From contig CAJOQY010000286.1 of the NCBI GenBank assembly GCA_905236835.1, forward strand, positions 1 to 6,878: a stretch of 6,878 bases of DNA. Reading direction: 5' to 3'. Made by a program: the position numbers and the translations under genes. Every line of letters begins with the position of its first letter. Position 1 is the stretch's first letter. The notes under the pieces were generated by a model that saw only the letters and a program-made list of their open reading frames with translations, ran no database searches and was not told the origin of the DNA. Positions 1 to 5,153 of the stretch are shown here, piece by piece. This stretch comes from an uncultured Oscillibacter sp. (GTDB taxonomy: Bacteria > Bacillota > Clostridia > Oscillospirales > Oscillospiraceae).

Positions 1-1
1 A

Positions 2-448
2 GCGGACGACGCGGACGCGGAAGAAGCCGACGACGAGAGCGCGGACGCCGACGACGTGACGGATTCAGATTCAAACGCGGATGAAAACGCGGACGAAAGC
101 GCGAGTGAAAACGCGGACGCGGAAGAAGCCGACGACGAAAACGCGGATGAAAACGAAACGGAGACCGGCGGCGTAGTGGAAGCGGATCGCTCTAACAGCG
201 GCGCGAACCAGTCTGACGAGGAAACGACGGCTGTCCCGGCGGATGAAGCGGACGAAAACGCGGATGAAGCGGATAACGCGGACGAAAGCGCGAATGAAAA
301 CGCGGACGCGGAAGAAGCCGACGACGAGAGCGCGGACGCCGACGCCGACGCGGATTCAGATTCAGACGCGGAAGAAGCCGGCGACGCGGACGCCGAGGCG
401 GAAGAAGCCGACGACGAGAGCGCGGACGCCGAGACGGAAGAAACGCGT
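2..448 (+). repeat. In-frame acidic coding repeats (Ala/Asp/Glu-rich tract)
   Basis: The DNA coding the acidic tract contains imperfect direct repeats, all in frame. Bases 9-80 match 300-371 with about 5 mismatches (9-53 and 300-344 are identical; offset 291 = 97 codons). Bases 86-138 match 275-327 with one mismatch (offset 189 = 63 codons). A shorter unit at 308-340 recurs at 398-430 and also at 17-49. The recurring unit reads ADAEEADDESADA and variants. Offsets that are multiples of three fit expansion by unequal exchange or slippage under coding constraint. The repeat starts before the window, so its full size is unknown. Confidence 0.85.
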
Positions 449-1249
449 GACAACCCGTATCGGGACGAGGCTCTGGAAAAGGCGGACGCGATGCTGGCCA
501 GACTGCGCCGCCATAACGGAAATGATCTGGAAGCGATCAGCGAAGATGTCAGCGACGCCGTTTATAACGCCGATGACAAAGCGAGCTATGAAAATACCGG
601 CTATACCAGTCAGGTATTGGCCGACTGGCTGTTCGATGAGGACCGGGAAGCCGGTGACACGGATTTGCTGGAGGACGGCGATATATTCTATGTCGTGGTA
701 TTCCATGAGCGTTTCCGGGATGAGGAAAAAACGGTGAAAATCCGGCATATTTTGATCACGCCGGAAGAGGTCGAGGAAGAGGAAACGGCGGACGACGAGG
801 AACTGACGGAAGAGGAACAGGCCGAGCGCGACGCCGCGCGTGAGGCGGCGGAAGAGGCGGCCAAGGAAACCGCGAAAGAAAAAGCGGATGAAATTTATCA
901 GGAGTGGAAAGACGGCGACGCCACGGAAGAATCCTTCGCGGCGCTTGCCAAAGAGTACACGGACGACAGCAACGGGGATCAGGGCGGCTTATATGAGCGC
1001 GTCTATGACGGCCAGATGGTAACGGAATTCAATGACTGGTGCTTTGATCCGGATCGGAAACCCGGCGACACGGATATTGTGGAGACGACATACGGGTATC
1101 ATGTTATGTATTATGTCGGCGACGATCTGCCGCGCTGGGAAGCGCAGGTATTTGATGATCTGAAATCAGAGGATTATAGCAACTGGGCGGAGAGCCTGAG
1201 CGCGGACGCGGTGATTACGCGTCATGATTTCGGAATGCGTTTTGTCTGA
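2..1249 (+). CDS. Parvulin-type (PpiC/rotamase) peptidyl-prolyl isomerase with acidic repeat tract, 5' end outside window
   Basis: The frame is open from base 2 to the TGA at 1247-1249, giving 415 visible residues. The start lies upstream; the GTG at 56 has no ribosome binding site and sits inside the repeat, so it is not the start. Residues 1-149 are almost only Asp, Glu, Ala, Asn and Ser, and should be disordered. Residues about 150-243 resemble a worn parvulin domain (WLFDEDREAGDTD, then a hydrophobic strand). Residues about 244-375 form a recognisable PpiC domain: RHILI strand with His249, FAALAKEYTDDSNGDQGGLY, WCFDPDRKPGDTDIVET, and YGYHVMYYV with His367. These are the two conserved parvulin histidines. 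A tail ending GMRFV follows, as in clostridial secreted or membrane-anchored foldases. Such proteins catalyse prolyl cis-trans isomerisation or act as chaperones outside the membrane. The signal or anchor segment would be upstream and is not visible, so the location is inferred. Confidence 0.85.
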   Translation, partial: ADDADAEEADDESADADDVTDSDSNADENADESASENADAEEADDENADENETETGGVVEADRSNSGANQSDEETTAVPADEADENADEADNADESANENADAEEADDESADADADADSDSDAEEAGDADAEAEEADDESADAETEETRDNPYRDEALEKADAMLARLRRHNGNDLEAISEDVSDAVYNADDKASYENTGYTSQVLADWLFDEDREAGDTDLLEDGDIFYVVVFHERFRDEEKTVKIRHILITPEEVEEEETADDEELTEEEQAERDAAREAAEEAAKETAKEKADEIYQEWKDGDATEESFAALAKEYTDDSNGDQGGLYERVYDGQMVTEFNDWCFDPDRKPGDTDIVETTYGYHVMYYVGDDLPRWEAQVFDDLKSEDYSNWAESLSADAVITRHDFGMRFV

Positions 1250-1265
1250 TTCGCATATGATTTGA

Positions 1266-1303
1266 TACGCGCCCCCCTTGTAAAAAAGGGGGGCCATAGC
1301 GTA
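1266..1303 (+). terminator. GC-rich hairpin after the parvulin gene, possible terminator
   Basis: GCCCCCCTT (1271-1279) pairs perfectly with AAGGGGGGC (1286-1294) around a six-base loop. TACGC (1266-1270) can pair with GCGTA (1299-1303) after a four-base bulge on the 3' side, extending the structure. It lies 17 bases past the stop codon, as a terminator would. Neither side carries a T tract, so it is not a textbook intrinsic terminator on either strand. It could instead be an mRNA 3'-end stabiliser or a dispersed palindromic element. Confidence 0.45.
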
Positions 1304-1341
1304 AATATATAAAATATATATGAAATTGGCGAAGAAAATGA

Positions 1342-1370
1342 TTGACGGATATATTTTCGTCTGATAAAAT
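1342..1370 (+). promoter_or_regulatory. Sigma-A promoter for nfnAB
   Basis: TTGACG (1342-1347) is followed by a 17-base spacer and TAAAAT (1365-1370). An extended -10 TG lies at 1362-1363. Transcription would start near 1377, leaving a leader of about 67 bases before the nfnA ATG. The leader has no evident riboswitch or attenuator structure. Confidence 0.7.
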
Positions 1371-1433
1371 ATGATGAATGGCAACGGACAGCGAATTGAG
1401 TTTGATTGGATTTTATTTTTAAGTGAGGGAAAG

Positions 1434-1441
1434 AAGGAAGG
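1434..1441 (+). promoter_or_regulatory. Ribosome binding site fixing the nfnA start at ATG 1444
   Basis: AAGGAAGG lies just before ATG 1444, with the first AAGG six bases upstream. An in-frame GTG at 1423 would put this site inside the coding region and has no comparable site before it. The protein families also begin near MYRIV, so ATG 1444 is chosen. Confidence 0.75.
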
Positions 1442-1443
1442 AT

Positions 1444-2301
1444 ATGTATCGAATTGTAAGAAAAGAGGAACTGCGGCCCACGGTGACGCTGTATGAAATC
1501 GAGGCGCCTCTGGTTTCCAAAAAGGCCAAGCCCGGACAGTTTATTATTTTGCGCACGGATGAGGGCGGCGAACGGATTCCCATCACGATTAACAGTTATG
1601 ATCCGGAAAAAGGGACGGTAACGATTATTGTCCAGACGGCGGGCGCGACGACGGAAAAATTAAAAGCCATGAACGCGGGCGATTATTTACAAGATTTCGT
1701 CGGTCCGCTCGGACGCGCCAGCGAGACGGAAGGCAAAAAGAAAGTCTGCGTCGTCGGCGGCGGCGTGGGCTGCGCCATCGCGTATCCGGTGTTGAAAGCG
1801 TTTCATGACGCCGGGGCGGAAGTCCATGCCGTGGTGGGATTTAAAAATAAAGATCTGGTGATTCTGGAAGATGATTTCCGGAACGCGTCGGATGTTTTAA
1901 AAATCTGCACGGATGACGGGTCTTACGGTGAAAAAGGCGTCGTGACAGGTCCGCTGGAAGAATTGATTAAACAAAGTATCGCGGAGAATCAGCCCTATGA
2001 CGAGATTTTCGCAGTCGGGCCGATGATTATGATGAAATTCGTGTGCAAAACCACGGAGCCTTACGGCGTCCCGACAACGGTTTCCATGAGTCCCATCATG
2101 GTGGACGGCACGGGTATGTGCGGCTGCTGCAGACTGAATGTCGGCGGCGAGATGAAATTCGCCTGCGTGGACGGCCCGGATTTTGACGGTCATAAAGTGG
2201 ATTGGGATTTGTCCGTCAAGCGCGCCGGGATGTATCGTGAATGGGAATTGAAAAAGCATGAGGAAACCTGCAATCTTCTGAATATGAAAGCGGAGGCGTG
2301 A
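1444..2301 (+). CDS. nfnA: NADH-dependent reduced ferredoxin:NADP+ oxidoreductase subunit A (NfnA-like; also annotated sulfide dehydrogenase beta / ferredoxin-NADP reductase subunit)
   Basis: This 285-residue cytoplasmic flavoprotein subunit matches the family length. The N-terminal half is the FAD-binding barrel (PGQFIILRTDEGGERIPITI, residues 30-49). A nucleotide-binding segment VGGGVGCAIAYPV follows at 104-116. Near the C-terminus is the [2Fe-2S] site typical of NfnA: Asp221, Cys226, Cys229 and Cys241 within DGTGMCGCCR and FACVDGPDFDGH. In characterised NfnA an Asp and three Cys hold this cluster, and the subunit binds NAD(H). Its stop is two bases before the next ATG, so it is translationally tied to nfnB, its expected partner. 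By family knowledge, NfnAB couples NADH and reduced ferredoxin oxidation to NADP+ reduction by flavin-based bifurcation. A related sulfide dehydrogenase role cannot be excluded from sequence. Confidence 0.9.
   Translation: MYRIVRKEELRPTVTLYEIEAPLVSKKAKPGQFIILRTDEGGERIPITINSYDPEKGTVTIIVQTAGATTEKLKAMNAGDYLQDFVGPLGRASETEGKKKVCVVGGGVGCAIAYPVLKAFHDAGAEVHAVVGFKNKDLVILEDDFRNASDVLKICTDDGSYGEKGVVTGPLEELIKQSIAENQPYDEIFAVGPMIMMKFVCKTTEPYGVPTTVSMSPIMVDGTGMCGCCRLNVGGEMKFACVDGPDFDGHKVDWDLSVKRAGMYREWELKKHEETCNLLNMKAEA
2292..2296 (+). promoter_or_regulatory. Ribosome binding site deciding the nfnB start at ATG 2304
   Basis: GGAGG lies inside the last codons of nfnA, seven bases before ATG 2304. An in-frame GTG at 2298 would be only one base from this site and would overlap the nfnA stop, so ATG 2304 is preferred. 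The arrangement suits translational coupling. Confidence 0.75.
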
Positions 2302-2303
2302 TT

Positions 2304-3698
2304 ATGGCTGAAAAACCGAATATGCGGCTGGATAAAAATCCGATGCCGTCTCAGGAACCGGATGTCCGGAATAAAAATTTCAACGAAGTCGCGCTGGGCT
2401 ATACGGAAGAACTGGCGCTGGATGAGGCCAAACGCTGTTTGAATTGCAAGAATAAGCCTTGTATGCAGGGCTGTCCCGTCATGGTACACATTCCGGATTT
2501 TATTCAGGAAATCAAGGCGGGGGATTACGAAAAAGCGTATCAGATTATCGCGGCGACATCGGCTTTACCGGCGGTGTGCGGGCGCGTGTGTCCGCAGGAG
2601 AGTCAGTGCGAAAAATACTGTGTGCGGGGCAAAAAGGGCGATCCGGTCGGGATTGGCCGTTTGGAGCGTTTCGCGGCGGACTGGCATAATACGAACGCGA
2701 AAGCCGCGCCGGAAAAACCGGAATCGAACGGGCATCGCGTGGCGGTCATCGGATCCGGACCGGCGGGCCTGACCTGCGCGGGCGATCTGGCGCGCTTGGG
2801 CTATGAAGTCACGGTATTTGAGGCGCTGCATCTGGCGGGCGGCGTGCTGGTATACGGCATTCCGGAATTTCGTCTGCCGAAGTCTATCGTACAGAAAGAA
2901 GTGGACGGATTAAAGGCCTTGGGCGTTGAGATTTCCACGGATACGGTAGTAGGCCGGACGATTACGGTGGATGAATTGATGTCCGAACAGGGCTTTGAGG
3001 CGGTATTTATCGGCTCCGGCGCGGGACTGCCGATGTTTATGAAGATTCCCGGCGTGAATTATAAAGGCGTCTTGTCGGCGAATGAGTTTTTGACGCGGAT
3101 TAATCTGATGAAAGCGTATCTGCCGGGTTCCGATACGCCGATTGTGCATCCGAAGAAAGTCGCGGTTGTCGGCGGCGGCAACGTGGCGATGGACGCGGCG
3201 CGCTGCGCGAAGCGTCTGGGCGCGGAAGTATATATTGTCTACCGGCGCGGCATGGAGGAACTGCCCGCCCGGAAAGAGGAAGTCGAACACGCCGAGGAAG
3301 AGGGAATTATATTTAAAACGCTCTGCAATCCGGTTGAAATCTTGGCCGATTCGGATGACAATGTGACGCAAGTGCGCTGCATTAAAATGGAACTGGGCGA
3401 GCCGGACGCGTCCGGACGCCGTCGGCCCGTCGAGATTCCCGGAAGCGAATTTGAAATTGACGTGGACTGCGTCATTATGGCGCTGGGGACCAGTCCCAAT
3501 CCGCTGATCAAATCCACAACGGCGGGTTTGGAGATTAATAAAAAAGGCGGCATTGTCGTCAATGAGGATGGGCTGACCAGCCGGGAGAATGTGTACGCGG
3601 GCGGCGACGCCGTAACCGGCGCGGCCACAGTCATTCTGGCGATGGGCGCGGGCAAAACCGCCGCGAAAGCCCATCACGAGGCCCTGTCCGGGAAATAA
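2304..3698 (+). CDS. nfnB: NfnB-like subunit / NADPH-dependent glutamate synthase small-subunit family (homotetrameric GltA type)
   Basis: The product has 464 residues, the usual length for the family. The N-terminal region has two [4Fe-4S] cysteine sets: Cys45, Cys48, Cys53, Cys57 (CLNCKNKPCMQGCP) and Cys92, Cys96, Cys102, Cys106 (CGRVCPQESQCEKYC). An FAD-binding fold follows (VAVIGSGPAG, Gly150-Gly155), then an NADPH-binding fold (VAVVGGGNVAMD, 286-297). The C-terminal flavin motif is YAGGDAVTGAATVILAMGAG. In NfnAB this subunit carries the bifurcating FAD and the two [4Fe-4S] clusters, and binds ferredoxin and NADP(H). Many databases label such proteins 'glutamate synthase (NADPH), homotetrameric'. 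The adjacent nfnA makes the Nfn role much more likely than glutamate synthesis, for which no amidotransferase subunit is seen here. All expected cofactor residues appear intact. Confidence 0.9.
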   Translation: MAEKPNMRLDKNPMPSQEPDVRNKNFNEVALGYTEELALDEAKRCLNCKNKPCMQGCPVMVHIPDFIQEIKAGDYEKAYQIIAATSALPAVCGRVCPQESQCEKYCVRGKKGDPVGIGRLERFAADWHNTNAKAAPEKPESNGHRVAVIGSGPAGLTCAGDLARLGYEVTVFEALHLAGGVLVYGIPEFRLPKSIVQKEVDGLKALGVEISTDTVVGRTITVDELMSEQGFEAVFIGSGAGLPMFMKIPGVNYKGVLSANEFLTRINLMKAYLPGSDTPIVHPKKVAVVGGGNVAMDAARCAKRLGAEVYIVYRRGMEELPARKEEVEHAEEEGIIFKTLCNPVEILADSDDNVTQVRCIKMELGEPDASGRRRPVEIPGSEFEIDVDCVIMALGTSPNPLIKSTTAGLEINKKGGIVVNEDGLTSRENVYAGGDAVTGAATVILAMGAGKTAAKAHHEALSGK

Positions 3699-3732
3699 GA
3701 TAAAAAATATTTAAAATAATATTTCAATTCGC

Positions 3733-3771
3733 CGCCTCCCGTGTTCCGATACGCGGGAGGCGTGTCTGTTT
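3733..3771 (+). terminator. Intrinsic terminator of nfnAB
   Basis: CGCCTCCCGTGT (3733-3744) pairs with ACGCGGGAGGCG (3751-3762). This makes a 12-bp stem with one G-U pair and a six-base loop, followed by the T-rich run TGTCTGTTT. It begins 34 bases past the nfnB stop. The T tract is interrupted, but the stem is strong. Confidence 0.75.
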
Positions 3772-3801
3772 GGCTGATCAGGAAACCGGATGATGATAAT
3801 A

Positions 3802-3810
3802 TGATATAAT
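3802..3810 (+). promoter_or_regulatory. Extended -10 promoter for cysE
   Basis: TGATATAAT is a perfect -10 box (TATAAT, 3805-3810) with an upstream TG. No good -35 is found at 16-18 bases. A second overlapping TATAAT lies at 3810-3815. Transcription would start near 3817, giving a leader of about 34 bases. That leaves no room for the T-box leader known on some Bacillota cysteine genes. Confidence 0.6.
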
Positions 3811-3850
3811 ATAATATATTGTGATACGCGGAAAGGGGCCGTGATAAAAT

Positions 3851-4540
3851 ATGGCGAATCGGATTACACGTCTGGGCGGATTGTTGGCGGCGTATCAGCG
3901 GCGCGATCCGGCGGCGCGGAGCAAATTGGAAGTGTTATTGCTTTATCAGGGAGTACACGCGATTTTATGGCATCGGCTGGCGCATTGGCTTTATCTTCAT
4001 CGTTTTCGGTTTCTGGCGCGGTTGGTTTCACAGTGGAGCCGGTTCTGGACCGGGATTGAAATTCACCCCGGCGCGAAAATCGGCCATAGATTGGTGATTG
4101 ACCATGGAATGGGCGTTGTGATCGGCGAGACGGCGGAAATCGGCGATGACTGCTTGATCTATCAGGGCGTGACGCTGGGAGGGACCGGAAAAGAACAGGG
4201 CAAACGCCATCCGACATTGGGAGATAATGTCTTGGTCGGATCCGGGGCGAAGATATTAGGCCCGTTTCGGGTGGGGGACAATGCCCGTATCGCGTCCGGG
4301 GCGGTGGTCCTGCGCGAGGTCCCGGAGAACTGCACGGCGGTCGGCGTCCCGGCGCAGATCGTGCGGCGGTCGGGAAAGCCGGTTTATTTCGCGGACGACG
4401 TGGATCACACCAGCGTCAGCAATCCGACATTGGAGCGTATCGCGGCGCTGGCGGGGCGCGTCGCCGAATTGGAAAAAAAACTGGATATGTATAAAAATCC
4501 CGTTCATACGGTGGATGAATACGACGATTATGTGATATAA
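3851..4540 (+). CDS. cysE: Serine O-acetyltransferase (short CysE/EpsC type)
   Basis: This 229-residue protein transfers acetyl from acetyl-CoA to L-serine, giving O-acetylserine for cysteine synthesis in the cytoplasm. It is the short Gram-positive form, without most of the N-terminal helical region of the E. coli enzyme. A short helical part (1-65) precedes the left-handed beta-helix hexapeptide repeats. Active-site segments are [10 protein letters not shown] (Glu70 where enterobacterial enzymes have Asp), [13 protein letters not shown] (His85, the catalytic base position), and [15 protein letters not shown]. The beta-helix ends near GVPAQIV. A heptad-like helix (about 198-216) and an acidic tail ending in Ile follow. 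The start is ATG 3851; an AAAGGGG at 3832-3838 is 12 bases away, longer than ideal, and the frame is closed just upstream. No cysK is in view. The gene seems to be transcribed alone. Confidence 0.93.
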   Translation: MANRITRLGGLLAAYQRRDPAARSKLEVLLLYQGVHAILWHRLAHWLYLHRFRFLARLVSQWSRFWTGIEIHPGAKIGHRLVIDHGMGVVIGETAEIGDDCLIYQGVTLGGTGKEQGKRHPTLGDNVLVGSGAKILGPFRVGDNARIASGAVVLREVPENCTAVGVPAQIVRRSGKPVYFADDVDHTSVSNPTLERIAALAGRVAELEKKLDMYKNPVHTVDEYDDYVI

Positions 4541-4612
4541 AGAAAAATTGACGCGGGAATGAAGGGAAAAAACGTCGGGGGAAATAATAATAATATAATT
4601 CTAACAGCGGTT

Positions 4613-4637
4613 ATGATCAGAAAGTGATTGTTTTTTT
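4613..4637 (+). terminator. Weak AT-rich hairpin plus T run after cysE
   Basis: ATGATCA (4613-4619) can pair with TGATTGT (4625-4631), including two G-U pairs, over a five-base loop, and T residues follow to 4637. The stem is weak. It lies 73 bases past the cysE stop and overlaps the -35 region of the next promoter, so it may be chance. Confidence 0.3.
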
Positions 4638-4656
4638 CAGGCGGGCATGATATAAT
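4628..4656 (+). promoter_or_regulatory. Sigma-A promoter for the 127-residue protein
   Basis: TTGTTT (4628-4633), a 17-base spacer and a perfect TATAAT (4651-4656), with extended TG at 4648-4649. Transcription would start near 4663, about 33 bases before ATG 4696. Confidence 0.7.
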
Positions 4657-4680
4657 ATCACGCGGAAGCGGAATTGAGAC

Positions 4681-4688
4681 AGGTGGTG
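4681..4688 (+). promoter_or_regulatory. Ribosome binding site for the 127-residue protein
   Basis: AGGTGGTG lies seven bases before ATG 4696. With the promoter upstream it supports the + strand reading over a longer antisense frame at 4528-5052. Confidence 0.65.
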
Positions 4689-4695
4689 AAAGCCG

Positions 4696-5079
4696 ATGAA
4701 AAAAAATCAGAACAAGCCGGAACAAAACGCGGGAGTTCCGGAAAGCGGCGAACAAACGGCGGAAAGCGGCGCGCGGGCATACGGACGCGCTCCCGCCCCC
4801 AGAGCGCCGGAACTGAACGCGAAAGCGCCGGAAGCGCGCGTGGAGCCGCATAATATTGACCCGGAAAAAGCGCTTGCCCACGCCGAACGGCGCGCGGCGA
4901 GACAGGTTCAGGACGAGGAATTGGCCGCGCTGGCCAATCTGGCGTTGATTCGCAGCGGCATGATCGGCGGACGCCGGGACCGTCTGCGGGATGATTTCGG
5001 CGCGGAGCGTCCGCGCAATCTCTCCAATGAGGAATGGCGTCAGGAACTTCAACGCATTATCGACGAGGCGGAGCGGTAG
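4696..5079 (+). CDS. Charged small protein of unknown function (127 aa)
   Basis: I do not recognise this protein. It has no signal peptide, membrane segment or cysteine. Residues 1 to about 50 are rich in Ala, Pro, Glu, Asn and Gly and should be disordered, beginning with a Lys/Asn/Gln-rich head. Residues about 53-92 look helical (DPEKALAHAERRAARQVQDE, then LAALANLALIRSGMIGG). The C-terminal part has alternating Arg and Asp/Glu and ends in a probable amphipathic helix (NEEWRQELQRIIDEAER). Codon use is like that of the neighbouring genes, including the preference for GCG. It has its own promoter and ribosome binding site and ends with TAG 75 bases before the kinase ATG. Protein or nucleic acid binding is possible but not shown. 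The main doubt is whether homologues exist. Confidence 0.7.
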   Translation: MKKNQNKPEQNAGVPESGEQTAESGARAYGRAPAPRAPELNAKAPEARVEPHNIDPEKALAHAERRAARQVQDEELAALANLALIRSGMIGGRRDRLRDDFGAERPRNLSNEEWRQELQRIIDEAER

Positions 5080-5137
5080 CGATATGAATTTTAAATAAAA
5101 ATATGGCTGTAATATAAAATAAATATATTAAATTTAC

Positions 5138-5144
5138 AAGGAGG
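5138..5144 (+). promoter_or_regulatory. Consensus ribosome binding site for the nucleoside kinase gene
   Basis: AAGGAGG, a perfect Shine-Dalgarno, lies nine bases before ATG 5154. The gap from 5080 is almost pure A/T with several -10-like strings (such as TAAAAT at 5115-5120) but no good -35, so a separate promoter here is possible but not established. Confidence 0.8.
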
Positions 5145-5153
5145 ATATATTCT

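Noticed and set aside
2..448. CRISPR-like or satellite non-coding repeat
   Set aside because: The repeats are in frame, lack regular spacers and form part of an uninterrupted coding region.
56..1249. GTG at 56 as the true start of the acidic/parvulin protein
   Set aside because: The frame stays open upstream to the window edge with the same repeat composition, and no ribosome binding site precedes the GTG. The gene is 5'-truncated by the window.
1166..1384. 72-codon minus-strand hydrophobic frame across the 1250-1440 gap
   Set aside because: It runs through the hairpin and into the end of the parvulin gene, lacks a ribosome binding site, and its hydrophobicity comes from AT-rich intergenic DNA.
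1371..1460. Short leader peptide starting at ATG 1371 before nfnA
   Set aside because: The predicted transcription start lies at or after this ATG and no ribosome binding site precedes it.
2910..3677. 255-codon minus-strand frame inside nfnB
   Set aside because: nfnB is unmistakable by its motifs over this whole stretch. The reverse frame has shadow-like composition (His/Arg/Asn-rich) and no start signals.
3699..3850. T-box or other cysteine-responsive riboswitch before cysE
   Set aside because: The likely leader is only about 34 bases, and the sole strong structure is the nfnAB terminator upstream of the promoter.
4528..5052. 174-codon minus-strand frame opposite the 127-residue gene
   Set aside because: It begins with TTG without a ribosome binding site, is Arg/Phe-rich as expected for the complement of a charged GC-rich gene, and conflicts with a well-supported + strand promoter, binding site and codon use.
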